A DNA stretch of 64,000 nt from Apostichopus japonicus (GCF_037975245.1 NC_092572.1:9154501-9218500), one strand, 5' to 3'; shown: positions 12,359 to 23,500, counted from the stretch's first letter. Notes: generated from the letters alone by a model not told the origin. A program made the numbers and translations.

Positions 12359-13582
12359 CATTTTCATCCCTCCCCCGATTATGTCCAAAAATAATAATAA
12401 TAAAACCATATTAGTTACTGGAAAGTAGTACTGTTATCCATTTTGATATTTTACTTTGGGGGAGGGGAATTACAATGGAATTAGCGGGACGGAATATTAG
12501 AAGTTTAATTTTCCCGAAATGTTTGAGGTTATTTTGTGGTTTGTCTTCAGAGCACATTCACACTTCAAGTTGATCATTCGTTAATGTTCTCTTTAAATTT
12601 TACATTGTATACACAACATCGCTCAAAATGACGTTATTATGTCACATTAACTGAACAGTTTCACCGTAAAAAAATCTCATTTGTGCAGTTTATTAAAAAA
12701 ATCGATCATTTTCGACACTGCTGGTGAAATGATGTGATCATTGTTGTTTTTTCGCTTTCGTATGATGTTATTGCTTCCGTGATGATAAGCAAAGTACCTA
12801 GTATGTCAATATAAAGACAAATTAAAAACGATGCTAATGTGAGGATTAGTTTACGCAAGACATCGATAGACTTCCTGTAGCCTTGAGATATATATAGAGA
12901 ACATTATTAGCAGTGAAGACATTACGCACGTGACAATGTAAGCATAACATCACTATAATAGGGAAGAGAGGTAAAATTAAACGTTAAAGGAAAGAACTTT
13001 CGTACATCCATGTAAAACCGATCGCCACGTCAGCTCTTCACGTAGTTCAAAGGTCAAAACATGACATGTGTGTTCTCCTTTATTGGTTTCTTGTTGGTTG
13101 GTTTTGGTGAATAAATGTCATTTTCCAGTTAAATATATTATTTGTTTGTAAAAAAGAGTTTGAATCAAATTAAAATTATTTCAGATAGGCTGTGGAAGAT
13201 TAAAATATTTTGAGATTACTGCAGCATGGTACGATTTCCTCCCCCTCCCCCCCCCCCCACCTACCTTAAATTGTCAAGTGTTTTCAAGCAATGTATTGCA
13301 AGCTATAATTTAAAGTGCTTTCCAGCACGTTACACATGCGTGCTTGTTTATATTTTTTATAATTTTTAAACTCGGTCCAGTATATATATGTATATAAACA
13401 TAATTATTCAGTCTTTTTCGATGCAACCATTACGTTTGTCGTTGCTGTTGTGCATGTCAAGACTAGCAATTTGTCTGATTGCTTATGACTCTACTTAGAC
13501 CTCTCTAATGATAGACACCAAACACTCTTATCTGATGTTATGATAAACAAACATCGTTCTGGTTAAATTCGCGACACTCTAG
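12359..13582. other. no feature recognised
   Basis: Contains a C-rich run at about 13240-13260. No repeat boundary or gene was found. Confidence 0.4.
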
Positions 13583-14051
13583 GACGATAGTTTGTGATAT
13601 AAACAGTTATCTCCCTTCGGAATCATATATCATTTCAACGAGGGAAGGAGGCCTTGAGCGTTCTGCTTTTTTTTTTAGCATCTACTGTATAGGGTACAGG
13701 CTTAGGTTAGGAAAATGCAATGTATGGTGATTTTGAAAGGAAATAAGGAATGCAATATATATATACATATAGAGTGTTATAGCTCAGTGGTTAACGCCGG
13801 TGCCTTCCAATCATAAGGTCCCCAGTTCGAGTCCCTCCAAGATTAATGTATGTTGTCCTGTTACAGAGTTGTTGACAATCATTCTATGACGATAGTTTGT
13901 GATATAAACAGTTATCTCCCTTCGGAATCATGTATCATTTCAACGAGGGACGGAGGCCTTGAGCGTTCTGCTTTTTTTGCATCTACTGTACGGTACAGGC
14001 TTAGGTTAGGAGAATGCAATGTATGGTGATTTTGAAAGGAAATGTGGTACG

Positions 14052-14095
<44 letters not shown>

Positions 14096-14206
14096 ATATA
14101 TATATAGTGTTAGCTCAGTGGTTCACGCCGGTGCCTTCCAATCATAAGGTTCCCGGTTCGAGTCCCTCCAAGATTAATGTATGTCGTCCAGTTACAGAGT
14201 TGTTGA
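13583..14206. repeat. 305-bp tandem duplication including SINE 5' half
   Basis: Unit 1 starts at 13583 and unit 2 at 13888; both open with GACGATAGTTTGTGATATAA. Each contains the same 190-bp unique segment, a (TA)n stretch of different length, and the tRNA-like head of a SINE. Unit 1 breaks off in the SINE body at TTGTTGACAAT, while unit 2 continues to the SINE 3' end. So the SINE inserted first and the duplication followed. Confidence 0.92.
13775..13880 (+). mobile_element. tRNA-derived SINE, family T, 3' part lost by duplication
   Basis: A box TAGCTCAGTGG (13780-13790) and B box AGTTCGAGTCC (13824-13834, one change from GGTTCGAGTCC). The body stops at the tandem-duplication junction. Confidence 0.85.
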
Positions 14207-14348
14207 CAATTAACAATTCATAATCATGGACGTTAAATATGAATGTAAGAGACTGACTTCGGTCAGCTTGCGGCTTTGATAAGCCAATGAGGTTTCTTCG
14301 TGAGTTCCTGCTTGCAGGAGGATCTAAAATACATACATACATACATAA
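14104..14348 (+). mobile_element. tRNA-derived SINE, family T, full length
   Basis: About 245 bp. Intact pol III A box TAGCTCAGTGG (14111-14121) and B box GGTTCGAGTCC (14155-14165), a tRNA-unrelated body containing GACTGACTTCGGTCAGC and TGAGTTCCTGCTTGCAGGAG, and a (CATA)n tail. Related copies lie at 47806-48064 (minus) and 16816-17000 (minus, head missing). SINEs depend on a partner LINE for movement; the CATA tail may mark the partner's 3' end, but no match is in the window. Confidence 0.92.
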
Positions 14349-14897
14349 ATCAGTTGTCTGTGTCTATCATACTGAATGAATGCAAACTTATTTCTCTCTT
14401 TTCTCAACATCACGAAATGTTGAAACATTGCCCCTATCCTCGATCTACTCTAGCTCTCATTCCAGAAGACCGATGTTTCTTAGGTTTCAGGATGTCCCGA
14501 TCTTTCCTTATGTTTAAGAAGGTTTAGATAACTCCAGATATTGTTGATTGAATATAAGTTATAGTGATTCTTTAAAAGCATTTACTTTCCTATCATACTA
14601 TTGTACTTAATTCTTTTATCCTGGGAAAACCTGGTACCAGCTTATAGCTATAAGTGTTTTCTGTATTTAGGATTTCGCCAAAATATATATATATTTTGTT
14701 TGTAGAAATATTATTTTCTTCTGTGAATAACTGAGTTAAATATTATACAGAACAATGAAATCATTTTCAGCATGATGATATTTTTGGTCAAGATGATGTT
14801 GATTGAATAGACTCATATTTAGGTAGACTTATATCTGTTAAAAGAAAAAAATCATTGATTCATAACATCATAACATTTATTTGATTGTTGTTCTGTA
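14349..14897. other. no feature recognised
   Basis: Plain AT-rich sequence. A 75-codon open frame starting in the SINE tail has no support. Confidence 0.4.
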
Positions 14898-14901
14898 TTA
14901 A

Positions 14902-15146
14902 AGGTATGCTGTATTGGCCCCAATTATGCCAGATTTGCAAATATGGTCACCTTTGGTAACAAGTTCTTAAACTATTTTTGTTATCATCCTGGGGGCAATT
15001 TACCTCACTGGGACATTCAAACATCTTTTGTGTTAATTTAGAATGTCTGAGAACAATTTGGAGAGTAAAGACCTCCAGGTAAGTACTTTTTTGAAAACTT
15101 GTAGCAATTATAGCATGCTATAATTTGGAGCCTATACAGACTACCT
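14902..15146. mobile_element. TTAA-flanked MITE, family B copy 1
   Basis: 245 bp between TTAA at 14898-14901 and TTAA at 15147-15150. The ends are AGGTATGCTGTATTGGCCCC and, on the other strand, AGGTAGTCTGTATAGGCTCC (16 of 20 match). A second copy in the opposite orientation is at 24219-24468. It carries a cryptic CAG|GTAAGT splice donor near 15078. TTAA target and AGG ends suggest the same superfamily as family A (Kolobok-like, inferred). Confidence 0.88.
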
Positions 15147-15273
15147 TTAAGGATGTGTTAGCCCGTGCTAGTAAACTGACGTAACTCTTTTGCTAACAAA
15201 ACTACATTATCTTTTGAATATATATATATATTTTTTTAATATGGCTGCCATTCTCTTTTTTTTTCTCCTCCAG

Positions 15274-15524
15274 ATAATTATTCCGACGACGACTTCAATC
15301 ACTGAGAACGAATGAAACGTGATCGCTATCACCCTCTTTATCATTATAGAAAATGGAATTACTTCGATATATTTCACGAACTCTGAATTTAAATACTGAG
15401 AGCGAGAATAATAATTATGGCTCGAGGAGATACGTCAACGAGAAGAAGGAAGGGAAGTCGAATTACTCGAGAAATATGTCTACTAAAGGCTACAAAGACG
15501 CATCGCCTAAAGTCCATCACAAAC
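15274..15524 (+). CDS. candidate 5' coding exon (start codon 15353)
   Basis: A strong 3' splice site (T-rich tract then CTCCTCCAG, ending 15273) and a consensus donor AAAC|GTAAGT (15525) bound a 251-bp segment. All three frames are closed before the ATG at 15353, which sits in a good context (AAAATGG) with an in-frame TAG two codons upstream. From there the frame is open to the donor: 57 codons plus one base, beginning MELLRYISRTLNLNTESENN and rich in Lys, Arg, Asn and Ser. This fits an exon carrying the end of a 5' UTR and the start of a hydrophilic protein. No domain is recognised, and no partner exon was identified. Chance pairing of splice signals is the main alternative. Confidence 0.35.
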
Positions 15525-15849
15525 GTAAGTTTTTTACATTTCAAGTTATTATTAGTAATATAAATGATTATTATACCATGAGTAGATGTACAAAAAATGG
15601 GTTGTGATCTAATACGGCAGAAAAGTCATCAATTTTGTCGAGATATTAACAAATTGAATGATTTCAAGGTTGTTGTCATTATATAGGGTTATTAACGCGA
15701 CGAACAATTTTTCCTCATTATCTCCGATCTGTAAATGAAAGAAACAAAAGACGCTATATATTGTTTTATGTTTTTTTTTTTAAATTGGATTTATTATATT
15801 TGATAGCATTTCGTAATTTCGTTTATCGTGTAGTTGCAGTATCAATCAT
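15525..15849. other. no feature recognised
   Basis: Would be intron if the preceding exon is real. Confidence 0.3.
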
Positions 15850-16161
15850 CCGATTCACACAGAGATTACAGTAACTATTTGTAAATCTTAAAGTTTGTAC
15901 CGCAGTAAATACTGGATAATGCTGATAAATTTGATAAATCGGTAGCATGTGCTATTAGGATTACAGTAAGAACTGAGGATATTTATGTGTAATCCCAACA
16001 AAACCCAACAACTAGATTTGTTGGGATTACACATATCCTCAGTTCGTACTGTAATCCTAATAGCACATGCTATACCGATTGATAGCACAATCCAGTTTTT
16101 TACTAGTTTGGTATAAAACTTTAAGATTAACAGTAGTAACTGTGTTCTCTGTGTATATCGG
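15850..16161. mobile_element. fold-back MITE, family C copy 1
   Basis: A near-palindrome of about 312 bp. The outer ends are CCGATTCACACAGAG and, on the other strand, CCGATATACACAGAG. The inner arms pair GATTACAGTAAGAACTGAGG with CCTCAGTTCGTACTGTAATC, around a short centre near 15998-16018. Two more copies are at 17869-18176 and 25413-25662. The whole element would fold into one long hairpin. Superfamily not assigned because no target duplication was found. Confidence 0.9.
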
Positions 16162-16815
16162 GTGCATTAATCTTTATGACGTACTTCAAGGGATAATCCA
16201 GTGACTGCGCCAACGTGACATTAATATGGAAGAGAAAAAAAATATCTTACATTGTGAGATGAGACTCATATGTCAGTCCGTCAAATCTTGTTTGCTCCTG
16301 TAACTCTATATATGTTTATTTTGAATGTAGTTTGTTTTTACCCCTCCCGTACTCCGGGAAGTGGGGGGCGGCATAATAGGTGACATACGATGTCACCATG
16401 CTAGATGCATGGTTTTCTTTCAACTTTAATGTTCTTATGATAATTTTTAATTTTTTTTGTCATTAAAATGTGATAAATTTTGAATATTTTAATGACTTGG
16501 CAATGTTAACTTCGCTAAACCTGTCAATAGCACGTAAATTATTTGTTACAATGTCACGGATGATCTGTTCATTGCCAGATGAATTTCATAAAGTTTTCAT
16601 AAAATAAAAAATAAAAATTTGCATCTCGACAAATACAAAAGTTATGTGGGTGTGATTTTTTAACTGAGGATGCAAAAAATTACCAGCACCTTTTCCTGAA
16701 AAAAAAAGATGAACCGTGACCGGAATTTCCGTTTTAAAGTAGTATGCGAGAACTTATGCATAAGTTCAGATATGCTATTATTACCACACACCTTATTTTA
16801 CGATGCACCTTTTAT
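16162..16815. other. no feature recognised
   Basis: Includes a small GC-rich palindromic patch near 16340-16370 (CCCGTACTCCGGGAAG). No gene. Confidence 0.4.
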
Positions 16816-17000
16816 CATGTATGTATGTATGTGTGTATGTATGCATTTTACATCCTCCGGCAAGCAGGAACTCGCGAAGAAGCAATCATTGGCTTATCAA
16901 AACCGCGAGCTGACCGAAGTCAGTCTCTTAGATTCATATTTAATGTCCATGATTATGAATTGTCAACAACTCTGTAACTGGACGACATACATTAATCTTG
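16816..17000 (-). mobile_element. SINE family T, 5'-truncated
   Basis: Minus-strand copy of the SINE body, from the CATA-type tail (plus strand 16816-16848, GTAT repeats) to CATTAATCTTG, where the tRNA-like head should begin but is missing. 5' truncation is normal for target-primed reverse transcription. Two overlapping open frames of 77-100 codons here are SINE artefacts. Confidence 0.85.
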
Positions 17001-17166
17001 CCAAGCATTAATTATTAATCATGTCAAGCATAATTTGATGAACATAGGGATGTAGTGTAATCAATCTTGTTTATAAGAAGTGTTATAATACATTTGCTGC
17101 TCGTACGCTGAGTCAATTAATTAGCTTCGAATATTATTGACAACATTAATTAGGGTTGATTTAAGC

Positions 17167-17564
17167 CAGGGTTGTCCAACCTTTTGCAGAGGAGGGCCAC
17201 ATGGAATGATCATGATGAAGGAGGGGCCGCATGAACCCTACGCTCGAATTTTCGACTTTTTGCCCGAAGCCCAAGGCAACAAAATGGTGAGCACGGAGCG
17301 CACTGATTTATTTTCCTTCCTGATAAAACATGAATAAAGTCCAGCCGCCCCCCCCCTCCGCATGAGCTGAGAGAGTGTCACACAAACTGACCTGTATGCA
17401 GTTCTTTGGACCCAGAAGATTCGAATGATTGATTATATAGCTTCAAATTGTTATCAATAAATCTGCTCACTAAAATTTCGCACCGTAGAGCATCTCTGGC
17501 GGGCCGGACGCAACCCTGCTGCGGGCCGGACTGTGGCCCGTGGGCCGTAGGTTGGACAACCCTG
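17167..17564. mobile_element. hAT MITE with perfect 16-bp ends
   Basis: 398 bp. Left end CAGGGTTGTCCAACCT, right end AGGTTGGACAACCCTG, exact inverted repeats. The flanks ATTTAAGC (17159-17166) and ATGTAAGC (17565-17572) form an 8-bp target duplication with one change. GGGCCGCATG and GGGCCGGAC motifs just inside the ends are usual for this class of hAT element. No transposase. The 99-codon reverse frame that runs into it is chance. Confidence 0.95.
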
Positions 17565-17868
17565 ATGTAAGCCCTTTTAAGATTTATAAGTGTCTCATGG
17601 GCAATGTTTTCTTCGACCGTAAATACATTGCTGTACTCAATCAGCACCCGATCACATCGGAGCACTAGCACGGTCATTTTGACTAAATATTATTCCTGGT
17701 CAGAAATTAATATTTAAAAGTCATATTTACCATTAAACTGCTCCTTGCTCTTCGCATTAAGTTACTATTTGCTTCCCCGTTTCTGTTGAAAAAAAGTAAA
17801 ACATGTTACACTAGGAACCTCGATAATTACTAGCCTGCTAAATCAGTTGAGACGAATCTTAAAGCGCC

Positions 17869-18176
17869 CCGATATAAGCAGAGAACACAGTATGACTATT
17901 GTACATCTTTAAGTTTCGTACCAGAGTTAAAACTGGATCATCGTGCTATAAATCGGTAGCATGTGCTATATAAGGATTACAGTAAGAACTGAGGATATGT
18001 GTGATCCCAACAAATCTAGTTTGATGCATTTGTTGGGATTACACATATCCTCAGTTCTTACTGTAATCCTAATATAGCACTTGCTACCGATGTATCAGAT
18101 TTATCCGCACGACCCAATTTTTACTGTACACATTTTTAAGGTTTACAGTAGTTACTGGAATCTCTGTGTGAATCGG
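17869..18176. mobile_element. fold-back MITE, family C copy 2
   Basis: 308 bp with the same order as copy 1: CCGATATAAGCAGAGAACAC at the left, inner arms GATTACAGTAAGAACTGAGG and CCTCAGTTCTTACTGTAATC, and CTCTGTGTGAATCGG at the right. The inner stem is better kept than in copy 1. Confidence 0.92.
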
Positions 18177-19093
18177 TTGCAAAGCGTATAGCTGCTCCCC
18201 GTTCAACACATAACGAGTCCTGTATATATGATATTACATGTTGCCAACGAATGTTTCATCACAAGGGCAGACACGGCAGATGTTTAGTCTGAAATCGGAG
18301 ATTTTAATCAGGGCAGAGGCCACAAAGAGAGCTTCGGATCACTGGTGAATTAATTCGAACTTTACTAATATTGTTTTGATATAGAAGATGCAGAACTTTG
18401 CTTTTTTTTCTTATCAATTTCGTAAATCAAGCAAGTCATTTTCAGTCACCGGAATTGCTCAAGAAAATTATCACTGCTCGAGTCATTGTTTTGTCTTCAT
18501 ATTGCTTAATAGCGATGTTTACGAAAGCTTAAGTACTTATAAGTAGACAATAAAGAAATTAAATCAAAAGGGGGTAAAGTGCACCTACCACTGCTACTGT
18601 GACGTCACAGAGTGAAACAATGGCAGTGTTTTGTGTTGGAAACCATGCCGGGTACATCCCAAAACGGACCGCACGTTTAGCATAAGTGATCATTCAATTA
18701 TCTCCTCCTGATGAGAAAAGGATGATTTTATTTGCTTCTACTTAATTTATTTTAAGTTACAAACTTATGAGCCTTCAGACATCGTTATGACACCTTCTGC
18801 TGTCGCAGACATATAAAAAAGAACGACTTCATTTGAATTTGTGCCGGTGTAAAGTAAATCCCACATGTCCCGCAATCTGTTTGCTATAATAAAACGGCAC
18901 TTTGAGTTTACTTCGCCACATTTCAAACAGATTATAGTTTAAGGCAAGATTATGTTTCTGGCAACATAATTGATAACGTTTAAGTTTACATTGCTCAGTG
19001 CAACCTGTGATATATCCAATCGTTCACTGAATGATCAGGCACCCGGTGCCAGTGGGCTACTAAGGTCAAGGCGGTCTCCTTCCATGCAAGCAC
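18177..19093. other. no gene; one TGACGTCA site
   Basis: One TGACGTCA at 18600-18607 inside CTGTGACGTCACAG. Otherwise unremarkable. Confidence 0.4.
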
Positions 19094-19207
19094 CCGATAA
19101 TCATGGCTCGTACAGTAACAAGTGTTCATGTCCTGTAACTAATGTTACGAACACAAAGTAGTAATTGCTGATGCAGGGTTGTGGGACATGAACAGTAGCT
19201 GCTGTAC
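19094..19207. mobile_element. fold-back MITE, family D, partial arm pair
   Basis: GTACAGTAACAAGTGTTCATG near 19110 pairs with CATGAACAGTAGCTGCTGTAC ending 19205. The sequence matches the outer arms of the full family D element at 39134-39500, but the inner TAACATGTGTTACAGGTGG part is missing. A short internal-deletion derivative is the simplest reading. Confidence 0.75.
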
Positions 19208-19402
19208 AAACCATTGAGTGCGAGTTCGTAAATACGCGATTCTAAAATGAAATCGTATCTAGTCGTTTTATACTATAAGTATAGGCCTATGGATATACCC
19301 GAACATGGCCTTTCTTCGTTCTCGGCATGACAAATTGGCGTAATTTAAAGAGAGATGTGAACTGGAAAAAAGTGGTACCGTACCTCCTTTACTTCAAACA
19401 CA

Positions 19403-19560
19403 TAGCTAGTATCATAACTACTTGTGCCACCTGTAACATATGTTACTACTGTTCATGTCCCACTACCGTGCATCAGTTATTACTACTTTGTGTTCGTAAC
19501 ACGGTAACATGTGTTAGAGGTGGCACCAGTAGTTACTGTACTAGCTTTGAGCATCGGCTG
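19403..19560. mobile_element. fold-back MITE, family D, second partial copy
   Basis: TAGCTAGTATCATAACTACT (19403) pairs with AGTAGTTACTGTACTAGCT ending near 19546. Inside are GTGCCACCTGTAACATATG and CATGTGTTAGAGGTGGCAC, the inner arms of family D, together with the outer-arm segment GTTCATGTCCCACTACCGTG. The order differs from the full element at 39 kb, so this copy is rearranged. It lies only about 200 bp from the partial copy at 19094. Confidence 0.75.
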
Positions 19561-20070
19561 ATGCAAGACATAAATGGCGTCTTGTACCTGCAAGCTTAAG
19601 TAGAAGAGTAGACACGTGGTGCCTCTGTGCAGAATTTCTTGATCTTAAAGAGGCGTGGTCGTGACATAGTGGTTTTAAGAATATTTCTTCTGGACGTCAG
19701 AGTCTTGTACAGTACATTTCTCTGACGTCACGAAGGTGACGTCACTCAGTACTTTTACCAATGATCACCGCGACGAACACCAGCAGCCTTCGCCTGTATG
19801 CAGTCTGCTACATGCACAGTTTCACACAGGGAAAGTCCAGTACACAATGCAGGGAATGACTGTTTTATTGACAAAAGGCTACTGTAAATTAGATATTTTT
19901 TCACGAAGTATGGAAAATCCTAGAAAGCGGAAATTAAAAGAACGGAGGTCATAGGTTCTTCTTTCCGACACCTATGATGAGTTTATAAGTCAGCCCAAAA
20001 TGACCAGCATCAGAAGATAACTTTCTGCCGAAATTTAGTTTTCATATGTTATTGACCATGCAAGAACAAG
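19561..20070. other. no gene; two TGACGTCA sites 14 bp apart
   Basis: TGACGTCA occurs at 19723-19730 and 19737-19744. A 72-codon open frame (19736-19954) has no support. Confidence 0.4.
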
Positions 20071-20270
20071 GAAATGAATGAGTTAGTTATGTTTCTAAGG
20101 TTATTCTGGAGTTCACGATATTCACCTTTACATAATATTTTATATCCCTGGAATGCTCATTTAAAGCTAAGCCGATGATGACGTCAGCACCTCGGTACAA
20201 GCCTCAAATTAATGTTATCCATCGTTTTATAAATCCTTATAACTCAGTTTTGTAGTTAACAATCAAACAA
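20071..20270 (-). repeat. CRE-module dispersed repeat, copy 1
   Basis: On the minus strand: GCTGACGTCATCATCGGC, a TTTAAATGAGCATTCC step, then about 70 bp shared with the copies at 38 and 44 kb (AAAGGTGAATATC-like). On the other side, ATAAATCCTTATAACTCAG matches the 5' part of family F (45, 59 and 62 kb). TGACGTCA is at 20179-20186. Element boundaries and class are unknown. Confidence 0.65.
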
Positions 20271-21268
20271 TCATGATCGTAATTTTAGCTTGTTCGCAGA
20301 GGTCAAACGAATGAAAACCGGTCTATTTAACCTATATGGGTTTTTTTATTTATTTTAGTTACAACAATAGTATGGTCTTTGCAAGGTATTTTCTCGCGCA
20401 TGCGTCCGACTCATACTTTGCCCTGACCGTTGTAATGGCAAAGATGGGACACACAATGCTACTGTCTGCATTTTTAATTCGTGTGTAGTACGGGGTAGAT
20501 GGATATCTAACGTTATTTTATGTGGCTGGACCTTTCATACACTTTTGTTACGAAATTTCCGATAACCATTGTGTGTGACTTAGGAATAAAGCTTTTGTTT
20601 GAGTGGGCCAGGTTTAAAACTGTTAAGTTTGGTCCTTGCAAACCATAAAAGAAAAAGAAAAAAGAGTTCATAAGCTTAGATATGAATTATTTTGGTTGTT
20701 CACTCGTTTTCTGCGAATGTGACATAATGTTGACAATAAAATGTAGAGATTGCATGATTATGTACAACACACAAACACACACGCACACATACATTCTTTA
20801 AGAAAGAAATGTAGTTTGGGATTGGTTAGTTCGTGTTTATAATAAAAAACGCATAATGGGGCTATTTGTAAGGTACCATGAAGTTAAAGCATAAACGATG
20901 CTAATATTCCTGATTGGACTAGATTTGATTGTTCTGTCCTTGGATTCAGCATTTTTATGTTTTGCATGTCTGTTGCAAGTTTGTCTTATTAACCACATAG
21001 TGTTATTCTGGTGTGTCTGGAATAAGAGAACGCTGTGATACGAAACACGTGCGAGGTATTTCCAGAATAAATGTAGGGCAAAAAGTAGCGACTGTGTCGA
21101 GTTTCAGGGCAAAGTTTCATTGTAATAAATCTCTCTAATTATTATAACATTCAACTAGAAAGCAAAAAAAAAGAAAAGTTTCAAAGTTTCTTGAAGTATG
21201 TGACATATTAATATTAATAAGTGGGGTAACAGAGTCACGTTATACAAAGGACTCGGGTTTGTTGTTTA
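20271..21268. other. no gene; one NRF1-like site
   Basis: TCGCGCATGCGTCC at about 20393-20406 resembles an NRF1 promoter element, but no exon is evident next to it. A (CA)n patch lies near 20770. Confidence 0.35.
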
Positions 21269-21545
21269 CCTTGTTTTTATAAAATGATAAATGCTCTGTG
21301 AATTTTAAAAACCGTATGCTGTTTAAGCATCGTGGATGCATTTAACGTACACTCAACCATAACATTCTAGTCCAAAAAAAAAAAAATTAAAATATCATGA
21401 TTAATGTTAAGTTTTTTTTTTTGGTTTTAAGCTTGTTTATAAAATGGTAAATGATCTGTGAACTTAAAGGACTGGTTGCTGTTTAAGCACCGTGAATGTA
21501 TTGTTTTTTTTTTAAATATTATGATTAATATTAAGTATGATGTCA
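21269..21545. repeat. diverged tandem duplication, about 160 bp
   Basis: CTTGTTTTTATAAAATGATAA (about 21271) and CTTGTTTATAAAATGGTAA (about 21431) each lead into GCTGTTTAAGCA and ATGATTAAT. T and A runs between the shared blocks differ in length. Confidence 0.8.
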
Positions 21546-22689
21546 TAAACAAATATAGTTATGGTAACAGCGTGACGGTGTAAGAGCATGACCTAAGACT
21601 TATTACATGGTACTGGTAATGTAAAGTAAAGAAGCTCATGTACCACAGCTAACATATTTACGTTTCAAGTTACAATGTTTATAGGACTATTTGATATATG
21701 GGTAATTTAGAATGTCTTTACGTAAAATATTTGCATTGCCATCGAGCTCTGCAGTGTTCCTAACAAAGAAAAATATAACAGGAACCTTTCAAGTGTAACA
21801 CGTTCTGCACATACTTATTCAGGAAATAAACAAAAATCCCCTGGCTGGGACTCAACGAAGTGATTTGATGTTAAAGTGTATAGGCCTATATACATATATA
21901 GAGGTACAGTGCATGGTTATGTACAAAAGTTGGACTATGATGGAGTAATTAGCTCTGTTAATGTGGTAGCTTTTCCTGTATACACCAGTAAAATATAGCT
22001 AAAGATGGAAAATCGCTTAACGGTTAGGATTCTTTAAGAGATGAGCTTAATCAAAGCATTACTAGTATGCACTAGTTTCTAGTGCACTTGCAGACGGAAA
22101 CCAGAATTAAAGGAAAGAGGTACACAGAAGGCAATGTTTTATGCAATGGAGGTCACACTATTACCCGACAAAAAGTAATCGCGTGATATAATCTTAATTG
22201 GTATAATTGATTAATAATGAGTCTATTTAAGATGTTTAACTTATTCAAATTATGTTGGCATAAAAAAAAAGTCTGTAAAGATCAAAAATTGACAAAGAAT
22301 TATAAATTATATCTCAGTGAAAACTCCACACTTGAATTCGATATCAAATTTATTCACACGTGACAAGTTTGAAAATTGGGGAGGTTATGTTGACCTTATC
22401 GTGGAATTCCCCAGTAGTTACGGTAATTAGTCTCATATAACACTTGCATATATAACTGTTTGCGAGGCTTTTGAAGTGACTAAGACAGGCTGAAGGTACC
22501 CCCTGATATGAAACAAAGAAATCCAAACCGGTTCTAATTCAGTGCAAAATGCATCAGTAATTCTACCGAGGAATCAGATTTGAAAAAACTCCGAGGAACA
22601 ACAAAAAATCAGATATTTCATGTATAAACGATACGAGTAAAACAGGAATATATTACCCCGGAAGGAATATGAGTCACGATTTTGTCAAA
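21546..22689. other. no feature recognised
   Basis: AT-rich sequence with no repeat or gene boundary found. Confidence 0.4.
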
Positions 22690-23000
22690 TTTTAGGATTA
22701 TGCCGCTTTTAGTCGTCAAACCTGGACCCGTAGTGTTTTTCCGACTTCCAGCCAACATCCAGTCGGCAGTGTTCGGTGGTTCACCACTTGAAGCTGTACA
22801 GCATCAACAAAATGTATGATCTAAACAAGCTCCGGTCGTTATATCAGCAAACAGTCAATGTGTTGTGTGTGTGCGCTGATAAGTCGGTCAGTGTGCGGGG
22901 GAGTCAGTTGTTATATCTATGCCGGGTGTTCGTGACTAAGGCAAAATACTAGGGGGGGCTTTAAGACACCGCTGATAAGTATCTCCAATCAAAAATGGCG
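22690..23000. other. GC-richer patch with an ATGGCGGC site
   Basis: About 300 bp with visibly higher GC and more CpG than its surroundings. It ends with AAAAATGGCGGCAATTTT (about 22990-23006), a match to the YY1 consensus and to start-codon regions of animal genes. The frame from that ATG (MAAILISISNG) runs 36 codons into a TA repeat and stops. It might be a promoter or 5' end, but no splice donor supports it. Confidence 0.2.
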
Positions 23001-23316
23001 GCAATTTTAATCAGTATTAGTAACGGTATATCGTTTCATAGTTATGGTCTTAATGGGTTTTTGAGTAATATATATATATATATATGAATATACCTTTTAG
23101 GGCTATTGATCTTTTGCTTGTCCGGATCTGAACTCAATTTTTAAAGCTTAATATACACTTTGCCTGGTTTTAGTTGTTGATTTGTTTGTTAGTTCGTTCG
23201 CTTGCTTGGTTTATTTTGCGTATTTGAGTTATTTAAACACAAATTATTACATGCATTATGTCATGTTTCCTTGATTACATGAAACGACAGCTGTTTTCTT
23301 GGTTTACAAAATTTGG

Positions 23317-23500
23317 ATCTGTTAAGTTCTTATATAGCATTAAAGCCGGAATGCTTTCTAAATTATAAAGAAGCCTGTTTATGACGTCATCATGTGATTT
23401 TTTTTTTTAAATCTGTTAAGCTCTTATATATAGCATTAAGCCGGAATGCTTTCTACATTATAAAGAAGCCTGTTATGACGTCATCATGTGATTTTTCGCA
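23317..23500. repeat. 94-bp tandem duplication
   Basis: Two near-identical units start at about 23317 and 23411. Each has GTTAAG(T/C)TCTTATATA, GCCGGAATGCTTTCTA and TATGACGTCATCATGTGATT. TGACGTCA is at 23382-23389 and 23476-23483. High identity indicates a recent duplication. Confidence 0.93.

Noticed and set aside
13775-14165. tRNA genes (A and B boxes present)
   Set aside because: The heads continue into a shared non-tRNA body and CATA tail, and copies are dispersed, so they are SINEs. The same holds at 29098 and 38292.
15078-15087. Splice donor CAGGTAAGT
   Set aside because: It lies inside a MITE and is not kept in the second copy, so it is probably a cryptic site without an exon.
16709-17011. 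100-codon frame as a small protein
   Set aside because: Most of it is a reverse-oriented SINE body and its TATG-repeat tail.
17378-17677. 99-codon minus-strand frame as a gene
   Set aside because: Two-thirds of it is the end of a hAT MITE; the remaining third shows no domain.
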